Shown here: positions 1 to 8,389 of the stretch, piece by piece
Layout of the letters: each line of letters opens with the position of its first letter
Numbering within the stretch: position 1 is the stretch's first letter
Assembly: GCA_051016205.1 (NCBI GenBank)
Contig: CP136534.1
Location: 5,084,001-5,148,000 of the forward strand
DNA: 64,000 nucleotides
Reading direction: 5' to 3'
Origin: Acuticoccus sp051016205
GTDB lineage: Bacteria; Pseudomonadota; Alphaproteobacteria; Rhizobiales; Amorphaceae
The notes under the pieces: model-generated
What the model was told of the DNA's origin: nothing
What the model saw: the letters and a program-made list of their open reading frames with translations, nothing else
Databases searched by the model: none
Program-made: the position numbers and the translations under genes

Positions 1-197
1 CCCTCAACGGCCTTCAAGACAGCCGCAACATGGGCGTCGTTGTCGGGGCCCGGGTCGACAATCATTACCTCGTCCCCGCCAAGCAGGTACGTGTTGGTGC
101 CAGCGCCCGTGAAAGGGCCCACATTGGGCGCCGTCACGCGGTGGATCTGAGGGGCAATGCGTATAGCCTCGCCGTGTTTCGGGTCGAAGTCGGCCAT
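1..197 (-). CDS. MBL-fold metallo-hydrolase (N-terminal part, runs off the window)
   Basis: Only the first 65 codons are present; the gene continues left of the window. The peptide begins MADFDPKHGEAIRIAP and contains TAPNVGPFTGAGTNTYLLGG followed by VMIVDPGP. This is the usual N-terminal beta-strand pattern of metallo-beta-lactamase-fold hydrolases of the LACTB2/glyoxalase II-like group, where GTNTYL precedes the first strand pair and the DPG turn. The HxHxDH metal motif would lie beyond the edge and cannot be checked. The gene sits 94 bases downstream of urtE on the same strand, so it may be read through from the urea operon. Substrate unknown; the fold call is fairly firm, the function open. 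Confidence 0.72.
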   Translation of the reverse strand, partial: MADFDPKHGEAIRIAPQIHRVTAPNVGPFTGAGTNTYLLGGDEVMIVDPGPDNDAHVAAVLKAVE

Positions 198-291
198 CAG
201 GCGCGCTGCCCGTGCGTGAGGCGTGCCCTAAGGGAGGTCTGGATGGTCATGATCGGTCCCTTCCGCCGCCGGCCCGGCAGGACCCCTCGCC

Positions 292-987
292 TCACACGGA
301 GACGGCCTTCAGGAGGTCGTCCTTGGCAAGGCTCGCCTTGGTGCCCTGGAGCGCCGCTGCGCCCCGCTCTAACACCACGAACGCATCGGCAAGGCCATAG
401 GCGAAGCTGAAATACTGCTCCACCAGGACAATGGCCATGGTCCTCTGATCCCTCAGGTAGGCAATGACCCTGCCGATATCCTGGATGATGTTGGGCTGAA
501 TGCCCTCCGTCGGCTCGTCCAACAAAAGGAGTTTTGGCTTGGTGATGAGGGCGCGGGCGATGGCCAGTTGCTGCTGCTGCCCGCCGGACAGGTCGCCACC
601 GCGCCGCCCTTGCATGTCTTTGAGAACCGGAAACAGCTCGAATATCTCGCCCGGCACGCCGTGGGCATTGCGCGGCAGGCAGGCAAATCCTGTCTCAAGG
701 TTCTCCTTGACCGTCAGCAGGGGAAAGATGTCGCGGCCCTGGGGCACGCTCGCCACCCCTTTGCGGGCGAGGACGTAAGGGGGCGGCTTGCCGATGGCCT
801 CCCCCGCTAGCCTGTAGGTGCCGCCTGAGCGGTGGTGGGTGCCTGCAAGGGCTTTCAACAAGCTCGTCTTGCCGACGCCGTTGGTGCCCATCACACAGGT
901 GATCGCCCCCACCTCGGCCTCAAGCGTGATGCCGTAGAGGATCTGCGACTGGCCGTAGTGGAGGGTGAGGTCCTGAACGCTCAACAT
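292..987 (-). CDS. urtE: Urea ABC transporter ATP-binding protein UrtE
   Basis: A 231-residue ATPase of the LivF type and one of the two nucleotide-binding subunits of the high-affinity urea importer. Walker A is GTNGVGKT at residues 34-41, the ABC signature is LSGGQQQQLAIARAL, and Walker B is LLLLDEPTEG. The phrase EPTEGIQPNIIQDI is characteristic of UrtE and separates it from general LivF proteins. It starts 3 bases after the urtD stop and is the last gene of urtAB-(GNAT)-CDE. It acts on the inner face of the membrane with UrtD to power UrtB-UrtC. Confidence 0.96.
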   Translation of the reverse strand: MLSVQDLTLHYGQSQILYGITLEAEVGAITCVMGTNGVGKTSLLKALAGTHHRSGGTYRLAGEAIGKPPPYVLARKGVASVPQGRDIFPLLTVKENLETGFACLPRNAHGVPGEIFELFPVLKDMQGRRGGDLSGGQQQQLAIARALITKPKLLLLDEPTEGIQPNIIQDIGRVIAYLRDQRTMAIVLVEQYFSFAYGLADAFVVLERGAAALQGTKASLAKDDLLKAVSV

Positions 988-990
988 CCC

Positions 991-1731
991 TCAGCGCCCC
1001 AGATAGACTTCGATAACGCGAGGGTCGGCGGTGACGTGAGCGAGCGTTCCCTCGGCAAGCACGGAGCCTTCGTTCAACACCGTGACCTTGCAGTCCAGCT
1101 GGCGCACAAACTCCATGTCGTGCTCCACCACGATGACGGCGCGGGTCTTGGCAGCTTCGCGCAAAATGTCGGTGGTGTGGGCCCGTTCGGCGACGGTCAT
1201 CCCCGCGGCAGGCTCATCCACCAGCAACAGGCGCGGCTCCTGGGCAAGGAGCATTCCAATCTCAAGCCACTGCTTTTGCCCGTGTGAGAGTTCCCCTGCG
1301 AGGCGTTGGAGGGCATCGGTAAGGCCGATCTCCTGGGCAATGGCCATCACCCTGTCGGTGTCTTCCTCTGAGCGGCGGTAGAGGAGGCTTGAGAGGGGCC
1401 CCCGCTCCTTCTTCAACGCCATGATCAGGTTGTCGAAAACGCTCTGAGTCTCGAACACCGTCGGGCGCTGAAATTTGCGACCAACGCCAAGCCGCGCGAT
1501 TTCGGCTTCGGAGAGTGAAAGGAGCGACACGTCCTTTTCCCCCCATACCACGCGGCCTTTGTCGGGCCGGGTCTTGCCGGTCACGATGTCCATAAAGGTG
1601 GTCTTGCCGGCACCGTTGGGCCCGATGATGGCGCGCAGTTCCCCCTCGTCGATCTCGAACGAAAGATCGTTGATGGCCTTGAAGCCGTCAAAGGAGACGG
1701 AGACCCCAGCCACTTCCAAAAGGGCGCTCAT
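991..1731 (-). CDS. urtD: Urea ABC transporter ATP-binding protein UrtD
   Basis: A 246-residue LivG-type ATPase, partner of UrtE. Visible motifs are Walker A GPNGAGKT, signature LSHGQKQWLEIGMLL and Walker B LLLVDEPAAGMT; the variant signature LSHGQKQWLEIGM is typical of UrtD. I chose the ATG at 1731 (MSALLEVAGVSV) because it overlaps the urtC stop codon as ATGA. The frame stays open 32 codons upstream into urtC without family similarity. Position in the operon and motifs leave little doubt. Confidence 0.96.
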   Translation of the reverse strand: MSALLEVAGVSVSFDGFKAINDLSFEIDEGELRAIIGPNGAGKTTFMDIVTGKTRPDKGRVVWGEKDVSLLSLSEAEIARLGVGRKFQRPTVFETQSVFDNLIMALKKERGPLSSLLYRRSEEDTDRVMAIAQEIGLTDALQRLAGELSHGQKQWLEIGMLLAQEPRLLLVDEPAAGMTVAERAHTTDILREAAKTRAVIVVEHDMEFVRQLDCKVTVLNEGSVLAEGTLAHVTADPRVIEVYLGR

Positions 1732-2891
1732 GAGGGGCGCCTGACGAGGCGGTCGATGAGCCCTGCCATCCCCTGGGGCGCAAACAATGTGACGATGACG
1801 AAGGTGACGCCGAGGAGTACCGTCCACCAGTCCACCCAGTGGATGGTGATGGGGCCAAGGCTCACGTCAGGCACGCGACCGCCGGTGAACCATGTGGACA
1901 GGAGCGAGACGAACGCCGCGCCAATCACCGCCCCATAGAGCCGTCCGCGCCCGCCGATCGCCACCCAGACCGCCAGATAAATGGAGGCGATGGGTGCCAC
2001 CTCCGCGGGGTTGATGATGCCTGCCTGGGGGTAGTAGAGGGCGCCCGCGATCCCTGCGATCACCGCCGACAGGGTGAACACCACGAGCTTATAGTGCTCC
2101 ACCGTGTAGCCGAGGAAGCGCACCCGCGGCTCATCATCGCGAATGCCGCGGACGATGGAGCCGAACTTGCCCCGCACGATGAAGGCGGCGAGCACATAAA
2201 AGAGCCCCAGCGCCACCGCAGAGGCAATGAAGAACCACACCGAGATGACCGACTGGGGCACCCCTTCCGCGCCAGGAATGTTTTGAAGGCCCGAGAGCCC
2301 GTTGTTGCCGCGCAGCCCGCTGTCGTTCTGGAAGAGGTAGAGGGCGAGTGCGAGGGTCATCGCCTGGGTGAGGATGGACAGGTAGACCCCCGTCACACGG
2401 CTGCGGAAGGCAAGCCAGCCGAACACCAACGCCAGCAGCCCCGGCACCAGCACCACGAAGGCCAGTTGGATCGGAAGGCTCCACGCGAACGCCCAGATGG
2501 CAGGGAACTCGCTCCCGCCCACAACGCCGAAGATTTGCACGGCGATGGCGTCCGACACCTCCTGCGGCGTGGGCGGCAGAGGGGCGTTGCGCGCCGCCTC
2601 CACCACAATGGCCTCGGTGCGCGCGTACATGATCCACATGCCGACCATGTACCCGCCAAGGCCGAAAAAGGCGAAGTGGCCGAGCGAAAGGATGCCGCAA
2701 TAGCCCCAGACCAGGTCCATGGCGAGTGCCACAAGGCACAGGCACAAGGTCATGCCCAGCGTCTTCACGAGGCTTGTGGAGATCCCGCCGCCTGCCGCCT
2801 CCGACAAGGACGCCACACCGATTGTGAAGGCCGACAGAAGGAGGAGCACGATGAAGACGTGCGGCTCGGCTATGACGCTGCGGCGCTTCAC
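1728..2891 (-). CDS. urtC: Urea ABC transporter permease UrtC
   Basis: A 387-residue LivM-type inner-membrane permease with about ten hydrophobic segments. It contains the conserved stretch VWGYCGILSLGHFAFFGLGG near the N-terminus and ESPR-like FVIRGKFGSIVRGIRDDEPR in the loop that contacts the ATPases. The start is a GTG at 2891 that overlaps the upstream GNAT stop codon (GTGA); the protein then begins VKRRSVIAEPHVF just before the first membrane segment. It forms the translocation pore with UrtB. The upstream neighbour is not urtB, as is usual, but an acetyltransferase gene. Confidence 0.95.
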   Translation of the reverse strand: MKRRSVIAEPHVFIVLLLLSAFTIGVASLSEAAGGGISTSLVKTLGMTLCLCLVALAMDLVWGYCGILSLGHFAFFGLGGYMVGMWIMYARTEAIVVEAARNAPLPPTPQEVSDAIAVQIFGVVGGSEFPAIWAFAWSLPIQLAFVVLVPGLLALVFGWLAFRSRVTGVYLSILTQAMTLALALYLFQNDSGLRGNNGLSGLQNIPGAEGVPQSVISVWFFIASAVALGLFYVLAAFIVRGKFGSIVRGIRDDEPRVRFLGYTVEHYKLVVFTLSAVIAGIAGALYYPQAGIINPAEVAPIASIYLAVWVAIGGRGRLYGAVIGAAFVSLLSTWFTGGRVPDVSLGPITIHWVDWWTVLLGVTFVIVTLFAPQGMAGLIDRLVRRPS

Positions 2892-3370
2892 GGCCGCGCC
2901 TCCGCCTGGAGCGTCGCGGTCATGTAAAGGCTGTTGGGGTCGGCGGTGTAGTGGCCGAAGGGTGGGCACGGGGCAAAGCCGTGCGCCTCGTAAAGGCCCC
3001 GGGCGGCGGTAAAGACCGTTTCAGTCCCTGTCTCCAGCGAGAGCCTCCCATAGCCCCGCCCCTGCGCCTCCTCCATCAACGCATGAAGGATGGCCCGGCC
3101 TGCCCCAAGGCCGCGCATCCCTTCAGCGGTGTGCATGGATTTGATCTCTCCATGGCCCCCGCCGAGGTCCTTCAACGCACCGATCCCTGCCAGCCGATCA
3201 CCCTGCCAGGCGGCCAAGACCGTCACCGACGGATGGCGCAGACTGTCAAGGGCAAGGACGTGGTTGCTGCCAGATGGGCATGAGCCCTCGCAAAACGCAT
3301 TGTGGGCTTCCACGAGGGCGATGACGGCAGGGTCATCCAAGGAGGCGGGGCGCACGGTGAGCATCGTCAT
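2888..3370 (-). CDS. GNAT-family N-acetyltransferase inside the urt operon
   Basis: A 160-residue protein with the GNAT fold: beta-strand with GIGALKDL, acetyl-CoA loop motif RGLGAG (R/Q-x-x-G-x-G/A) at about residues 86-91, and the C-terminal YEAHGFAPCPPFG typical of small cytoplasmic acetyltransferases. It overlaps urtB upstream (ATGA) and urtC downstream (GTGA), so it is translationally coupled within the urea transporter operon. The acceptor substrate cannot be read from sequence. A second ATG two codons in could also serve as start. GNAT assignment is firm, function unknown. Confidence 0.9.
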   Translation of the reverse strand: MTMLTVRPASLDDPAVIALVEAHNAFCEGSCPSGSNHVLALDSLRHPSVTVLAAWQGDRLAGIGALKDLGGGHGEIKSMHTAEGMRGLGAGRAILHALMEEAQGRGYGRLSLETGTETVFTAARGLYEAHGFAPCPPFGHYTADPNSLYMTATLQAEARP

Positions 3371-5373
3371 GCCTCCGCCGCGCGGCCTTTAAGGGCAAAA
3401 ATTCCCTTCGGCCTGAACTGGATGAAGATGATGATGAAGATGATCATGTAGGTCTGCGCGGCGAGCGTGTTGGAGGGGTTGAACCACTCGATCCCCTTTT
3501 GCAGGAAGCCGATGAGGGTTGCGCCCGCCAAGGTACCCCAAATGTTGCCGACCCCGCCCACCACAACGGTCATGAAGCTCTGGACAATGTAGTTTTGCCC
3601 AAGCTCGGACGTCACCTGCGCGAAAAGGCCGATGGCCACTCCCGCCACCCCGGCAATCCCCGAGCCGAGACCGAAGGTGAGCATGTTGATCCGCTCGATC
3701 CTGATGCCCATGGAGGCGGCCATGCGGGGGTTTTGCGTCACCGCCCGCACTTCAAGCCCCAGCCGCGTGCGGTTCAAGATGATGAGGAGCATCACGAAGA
3801 AGGACAGGGCCAGAACGAAGATCGCAATGCGGATGTAGGAGATGGCCAGAACGTCGTTGATGACAAGCGCACCGTTCAGCCACTCAGGCGCCGTCAGAGG
3901 GCGCGCCTGCGTCCCAAAGATGTTTTTGGCAAGCTGCTGGAGGGCGATGGAAATGCCGAAGGTGGCAAGGAGCGTCTCCAAAGGTCTGTGATAGAGCCAA
4001 CGGATGACGAGCCGCTCAAGCGCCACCCCGGCCCCGAAGGTGACGGCAAAGGCCAGCGGCAAGGCAATGAGGATCGACAGCGTATAGTCCGGAATGAAGA
4101 GCTGGACCACGTAGCCGGTGTAGGCGCCCATCATGATGAACTCGCCATGGGCCATGTTGATGACGCCCATGACGCCGAAGGTGATGGCAAGCCCGATGGC
4201 GGCGAGGAAGTAGATGGAGGCAAGGCTGAGGGCATCCAGCGTCAGGTCCATCCCCTCAAAGGCTGCCACCTTGCCGTTGATGTCCGCCAAGGTGGCACGC
4301 GCGGCATCGGTGACGGCGGGGCTTGCCTCTTCATAAACATCCGCGAACACGAAGGGGGCCAGCGCCGCCCGCTTGTCCGCCTCGGTCACGAAAGGTGGCA
4401 CGATGCCGTCCGCCGCAAGGCTGGCGTAAGCGGCAATGCGCGCGTCATCGGTGTCGAGGCTTGCCACGGGAACGCCTGCCACCCGCCCGTCGGAGATGTT
4501 GGCGACAAGGGCGGCGTCACGCTCCGACGTGGTGACGGGCGCCTGTGCATCGCCGGCCGCCACAATCAGACCATAAGCCGCATCCAGGGAGAGGGCTTCG
4601 CTTCCTGGCTCGATAAGGCGGGCAATGTTAGTGCCTTCGGGCGGAGGGCCGTTGAAGACGGTGAGGCGCGATTGCAGCAGGCGGTTAAGGCTTGCGCGCG
4701 CCTCCACGCTAAGGTCGTCGGTGAAGGAGGTGATGGCGGCGACCCGCTCAGCATCGTCCTTGGCAAAGGTGATGCGCAACAGCCTTTCAAGGCGCACGAT
4801 GCGGGCTTTCAGGGTTGCGTCGGTCTCTGTCTCCGCGGCCTTGGCAAGGGCGGGAAGGTGTTCAGCGCTGGGGTCGCGCTCGATGGCGGTAAGGCTTTCG
4901 CGCCGCTTGTCGGGGTCGGGGTCGCTCAGTTGAAACTGCACCAGCGCCGCGGACAGGAGGGCGCGCACGCCGCTGTTGGGCTTGATGTTCTTCACATCGC
5001 GCCGCCCTGCGGTCGCTACGGGTTCGCCCGTCAGAAGGTCCAAAAGCTGGTAGGTGCGCCTGTCGATCTGTTCGGCGCGGAAGAAGCGTCCGTCCGCCTC
5101 GCGCAGCCACAATTCCTTGTCGCGCCAGTACTCGATGACGCGCGCGGCCTCGGCAAGGCCACTTTCGGCCAAAGCATCGATGGCAGGGCTGATGGTGCGC
5201 CGCGAGCTCTTCTCGATCAGCGCGGCATTGTCCTGCAGAAGCTTTTCCACAGGCGGAAGGTCCTGCGCCCGAACTGGCCCGGAAAGGGCGAGCAAGAGGC
5301 ACAGACCAAGGGCGACAAGAATGGCGAAGGGAGGGGCCGTCCCCTCCCCCCAAGCGCGCAAATGACGGGGCAC
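3367..5373 (-). CDS. urtB: Urea ABC transporter permease UrtB
   Basis: A 668-residue protein with the two-part layout of UrtB: a signal-like hydrophobic N-terminus (AILVALGLCLLLALSGPVRA), about 300 residues of soluble, alpha-helical periplasmic sequence (HEAT-like), then a LivH-type permease domain beginning near FGVMGVINMAHGEFIMMGAY. The signature RAVTQNPRMAASMGI of the cytoplasmic coupling loop is present. The start is uncertain: I chose the GTG at 5373, 7 bases after the urtA stop, giving a compact signal peptide; no strong ribosome site is visible. The frame is open up to 5442 inside urtA. Confidence 0.93.
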   Translation of the reverse strand: MPRHLRAWGEGTAPPFAILVALGLCLLLALSGPVRAQDLPPVEKLLQDNAALIEKSSRRTISPAIDALAESGLAEAARVIEYWRDKELWLREADGRFFRAEQIDRRTYQLLDLLTGEPVATAGRRDVKNIKPNSGVRALLSAALVQFQLSDPDPDKRRESLTAIERDPSAEHLPALAKAAETETDATLKARIVRLERLLRITFAKDDAERVAAITSFTDDLSVEARASLNRLLQSRLTVFNGPPPEGTNIARLIEPGSEALSLDAAYGLIVAAGDAQAPVTTSERDAALVANISDGRVAGVPVASLDTDDARIAAYASLAADGIVPPFVTEADKRAALAPFVFADVYEEASPAVTDAARATLADINGKVAAFEGMDLTLDALSLASIYFLAAIGLAITFGVMGVINMAHGEFIMMGAYTGYVVQLFIPDYTLSILIALPLAFAVTFGAGVALERLVIRWLYHRPLETLLATFGISIALQQLAKNIFGTQARPLTAPEWLNGALVINDVLAISYIRIAIFVLALSFFVMLLIILNRTRLGLEVRAVTQNPRMAASMGIRIERINMLTFGLGSGIAGVAGVAIGLFAQVTSELGQNYIVQSFMTVVVGGVGNIWGTLAGATLIGFLQKGIEWFNPSNTLAAQTYMIIFIIIFIQFRPKGIFALKGRAAEA

Positions 5374-5380
5374 TGTGCGA

Positions 5381-6682
5381 TCAGTAGTTGGACTTGATCT
5401 GCACGCAGGTCTCGGTCTCGGTGTTGTACATCCCGCAACCAAGGTCCTTCCAGTCGGACTTCAGGACCGCCGATTCGGGCAGGAAGTCCGTCCACGCATC
5501 GCCGGCCACCTCTTCGGTCTGGCTGATGATGTCGAACTGGCCGTCTTCCTGGATCTCACCGATGAGGACGGGCTTTGCCAGGTGATGGTTGGGCAGCATC
5601 ACCGCCGTTCCGCCAGTGAGGTTGGGGAACTCCTGGCCGTACATGGCCTCACGCACCGCATCCACGTCTGTGGAGCCGGCATCGTTCACCGCGTTCGCCC
5701 ACATGTTGAAGCCGATATAGTGGGCCTCCATGGGGTCGTTCGTGACGCGCTCCTCGCCCATGCGCTCCTTCCACGCATCGACGAAGTCGAAGTTGGCGTC
5801 GGCATCGGCGGACTGGAAGTAGTTCCATGCGGCCAAGTGCCCCACGAGGTCGGATGTGTCGAGGCCCGAAAGCTCCTCCTCACCCACCGAGAAAGCAACC
5901 ACGGGGATGTCGTCGGCCGACACGCCCGATGCGGCAAGCTCTTTATAGAATCCGATGTTGGCGTCACCGTTGATGGTGGAGATCACGCCCACCTTCTTGC
6001 CATCCGCACCAAGGGCGACAACGTCGGCCACGATCTTCGACCAGTCCGAATGGCCGAACGGTGTGTAGTTGACGAAGATGTCCTCTTCGGCAATGCCCTT
6101 GTCTTTCAGGTATTGCTCCAAAATCTTGTTGGTGGTGCGTGGGTAGACGTAGTCAGTGCCGAGCAGCGCAAACTTTTCGACCCCAAGCTCTTCGAGGAAG
6201 TAATCGGTGGCGGGGATTGCCTGCTGGTTGGGGGCAGCGCCTGTGTAAAAGACGTTTTTAGAGCTTTCCTCGCCCTCGTACTGGACGGGGTAGAACAGAA
6301 GGCCGTTCAACTCTTCGATCACAGGCAGGACGGACTTGCGCGACACGCTGGTCCAGTTGCCGAAGATCACGTCTACATCGTGAACGGTCAAAAGCTCACG
6401 GGCTTTCTCGGCAAACAGCGGCCAGTCGGAGGCGGGGTCCACCACCACCGCTTCAATCTGACACCCCAAAAGGCCGCCTTTTTCGTTCTGCTGCTCGATG
6501 AGCATCAGCATCGTGTCTTTCAGGGTGGTCTCCGAGATCGCCATGGTGCCTGACAGCGAATGGAGGACGCCCACCTTGATGGGGCAGTCCGCGTCCTGCG
6601 CCGCAGCGGGCGCGGTGGGCAGCACCACGGTGGACAATGCAGTCGCCGCCGACAGGGCGGCCACGGTCAATGTGCGGTTCAT
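5381..6682 (-). CDS. urtA: Urea ABC transporter substrate-binding protein UrtA
   Basis: A 433-residue periplasmic binding protein. The N-terminus is a Sec signal peptide (MNRTLTVAALSAATALSTVV) with a likely cleavage after PAAA before QDADCPIKVG. The mature start IKVGVLHSLSGTMAISE and the phrase NGLLFYPVQYEGEESS are typical of UrtA rather than other Liv-type binding proteins. The ATG at 6682 is preceded by GGGGGAAG at good spacing; an in-frame start 14 codons upstream lacks this. It is the first gene of the operon and lies about 30 bases downstream of the start point predicted from a sigma-54 type promoter. Confidence 0.96.
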   Translation of the reverse strand: MNRTLTVAALSAATALSTVVLPTAPAAAQDADCPIKVGVLHSLSGTMAISETTLKDTMLMLIEQQNEKGGLLGCQIEAVVVDPASDWPLFAEKARELLTVHDVDVIFGNWTSVSRKSVLPVIEELNGLLFYPVQYEGEESSKNVFYTGAAPNQQAIPATDYFLEELGVEKFALLGTDYVYPRTTNKILEQYLKDKGIAEEDIFVNYTPFGHSDWSKIVADVVALGADGKKVGVISTINGDANIGFYKELAASGVSADDIPVVAFSVGEEELSGLDTSDLVGHLAAWNYFQSADADANFDFVDAWKERMGEERVTNDPMEAHYIGFNMWANAVNDAGSTDVDAVREAMYGQEFPNLTGGTAVMLPNHHLAKPVLIGEIQEDGQFDIISQTEEVAGDAWTDFLPESAVLKSDWKDLGCGMYNTETETCVQIKSNY

Positions 6683-6724
6683 GGAAGTGTCTTCCCCCGG
6701 TTGGTTCTTGATGGACCGGGACAA

Positions 6725-6740
6725 TGCAAGGGGTTTGCCA
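6725..6740 (-). promoter_or_regulatory. Sigma-54 (RpoN) type promoter of the urt operon
   Basis: Read on the minus strand the sequence is TGGCAAACCCCTTGCA. It carries GG and GC separated by exactly ten bases and matches the -24/-12 consensus TGGCACG-N4-TTGCW except for two bases after TGGCA. It would start transcription near 6714, about 30 bases before the urtA ATG. Urea transport is commonly under nitrogen (NtrC/RpoN) control. I see no convincing NtrC site upstream, so activator identity is inference. Confidence 0.72.
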
Positions 6741-6900
6741 AGCTGCCTGGAGAAGGCCTCAAAGGGGGCGTAATCTTGCCGCGTCAGGCGCGCTTGCGCA
6801 CAGGACCGAAGCGGTTCATCGCTGCCTCAGCTCTGAAGAAAAGGCCGGGCGGGTTGTCACGCCGGCATCGTCGAAACCAATTGAGAGAAAGGTCTGCGCC

Positions 6901-7209
6901 ATGGCCAACGTACTGGAGGAACTCCCCCGTCTTCTCGTGCGCCATGCGATCGTGGGTTTTGTGATTGCGGTGGTGGCCGTGGGTCTGTCCTACGCCACCG
7001 ACTTTTTTGGCCTGCGCACCATGGTGAGTGGGACGGATGTGGGCATTCTCGCCCTCATCGTCATGACCATCCTCGTCGGGCTCACCTTCGCCAGCGTGCA
7101 AATGGGCGCCGCCGTCATGCTGGCAGGCCATGACAGAGGCGACCACAGCGGGTTGCGGAGCATCTTAGCCCAACTTTTAGGCATTCGAGACGATACGCCT
7201 AACAACTAG
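6901..7209 (+). CDS. Small membrane protein, function unknown
   Basis: A 102-residue protein starting MANVLEELPRLLVRH. The ATG at 6901 has an AGAGAAAGG ribosome site upstream. Two hydrophobic segments are visible, AIVGFVIAVVAVGLSY (about residues 16-31) and VGILALIVMTILVGLTF (about 47-63), followed by a short polar tail. I do not recognise a family. It is divergent from urtA and convergent with the DUF2189 gene, with a shared hairpin terminator between them. Real by start signal, codon pattern and membrane design; no function can be given. Confidence 0.7.
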   Translation: MANVLEELPRLLVRHAIVGFVIAVVAVGLSYATDFFGLRTMVSGTDVGILALIVMTILVGLTFASVQMGAAVMLAGHDRGDHSGLRSILAQLLGIRDDTPNN

Positions 7210-7222
7210 GCAGCATAAGGAT

Positions 7223-7255
7223 GACCCCGCGCCGATACGTCACGGCGACGGGGTC
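7223..7255. terminator. Hairpin between convergent genes (bidirectional terminator)
   Basis: GACCCCG and CGGGGTC form the outer stem, CGCCG and CGGCG the inner stem, around an 8-base loop with one bulged base. It lies between two convergent stop codons. No T-run follows on the plus strand, so it is a candidate rather than a classical intrinsic terminator. Confidence 0.55.
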
Positions 7256-7263
7256 GATGGATG

Positions 7264-8127
7264 TCAGGACGCCTTTGGCACGTCCGCAGGGATGACTTTG
7301 CGGTAAAGGTGCCAGCTGGCGTGGCCGATGACGGGCAGCGCCACAATCATGCCGATGAGCGCTGTGGCAAATGACAGCGTCAAAGCCACGCCGATGATGA
7401 CCGCCCAAACGAGCATGGGCCACTTGTTGGCCATCACGGCTCGCCAGCTCGTGGCGATGGCGGTCATGAAGTCCACATTTCTGTCCAGCAGCATGGGGAC
7501 GGCAATGACGCTCATGCCGAAGGTGCAGGCAGCGAGGATGGCGCCGGAGATGTTGCCCACCAAAAGGAACCAAAGGCCGGCCTGGGTCGTAAAGACGCGG
7601 CTCAACAGCTCTTCGAACGCCACCGGGGCGACGCCGAAAAACAGTGCGTAGGTGAGCGTTGCGACCTTCAGCCACACGATCATCACGAACGCCAGCGACG
7701 CGCCGAACAAGATGAGGTGCTTGCTGTTGCGCCGCCAGGGGCCGAACAAAGCCTCCGACCAGCCAATGGATTCACCGTCCTCCAAGCGCCTGCTGATTTC
7801 ATAAAGGCCGACGGCAATCATCGGCCCGATCAGCAAAAAGCCAGAGGTGACGGGGAAAACTAGGAAGTCGAACCCCAGCGCCGACAATCCGTAAATGAGC
7901 GCCAATCCGCCCAGAACGTAGACGCCGCCGAAGAACACGCCATAGGGAATGGCCCGCGTGAAATCGGCCCAGCCTTGCTTCAGGCTGGCCGTGACGTCGC
8001 CAACGGTGATGGTGTTCACCGGAATTGGCGGCGCATAGTCCGGCGGGACGAGGTCCGTCGCCTCCGGAATAGAACTCAAGAAACCGTCGCCGCGCGGGCC
8101 GGCGGTGTGTGTTGCCTCAGTCACCAT
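7264..8127 (-). CDS. DUF2189 integral membrane protein
   Basis: A 287-residue protein with a soluble N-terminus of about 70 residues and roughly six membrane segments, including GGVYVLGGLALIYGLSALGF, FLLIGPMIAVGLYEISRRLE and a C-terminal pair. The phrase GPMIAVGLYEISRRLEDGE matches DUF2189, a family often found near respiratory oxidase genes in Alphaproteobacteria. I chose the ATG at 8127 (MVTEATHT), preceded by GGAGGGTG; the frame is open 40 codons further upstream. It is divergent from ccoN, sharing a 262-base intergenic region. A cbb3 link is suggested only by position. Confidence 0.85.
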   Translation of the reverse strand: MVTEATHTAGPRGDGFLSSIPEATDLVPPDYAPPIPVNTITVGDVTASLKQGWADFTRAIPYGVFFGGVYVLGGLALIYGLSALGFDFLVFPVTSGFLLIGPMIAVGLYEISRRLEDGESIGWSEALFGPWRRNSKHLILFGASLAFVMIVWLKVATLTYALFFGVAPVAFEELLSRVFTTQAGLWFLLVGNISGAILAACTFGMSVIAVPMLLDRNVDFMTAIATSWRAVMANKWPMLVWAVIIGVALTLSFATALIGMIVALPVIGHASWHLYRKVIPADVPKAS

Positions 8128-8389
8128 GGGCACACCCTCCAAAAAATGCAGCGATCCCGTGCCGTCTACAGACCACCTTGGCACAACCCGCCCTAGGACG
8201 ATAGCGCCCCTTGACGCTATGCCTACACAGGAGTACCCAATTTTCAAAGATTTCTGAAGTTCCCGAACGCAATCTCTTTGAGTTTTCGGAAACTCTGGTT
8301 AGCCTGTCGATCCAGTGCCCGGCGGCTGCGTCACGGTGCGGCGCCCGGGTGCGCCCGATCGCCGTTTTTCGTGGAAGGACGAGCCCGAC

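Noticed and set aside
3499..5397. Long open frame on the plus strand opposite urtB (about 630 codons)
   Set aside because: It is antisense to a well-supported urtB, has no recognisable domain and a composition typical of high-GC shadow frames. The same holds for long antisense frames opposite urtA, ccoN and the TRAP permease at 61410-62234.
1..6682. Amide or branched-chain amino acid transporter instead of urea transporter
   Set aside because: UrtA, UrtB with its long N-terminal region, and the UrtD/UrtE motif variants all point to the urea type.
6741..6900. NtrC sites upstream of the urtA sigma-54 promoter
   Set aside because: GCAC/GTGC half-sites at suitable spacing are not clear, so I report only the promoter.
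8128..8389. FNR/FixK box before ccoN
   Set aside because: No TTGAT-N4-ATCAA or near match by eye; the closest half-site (TTGACG) has no partner.
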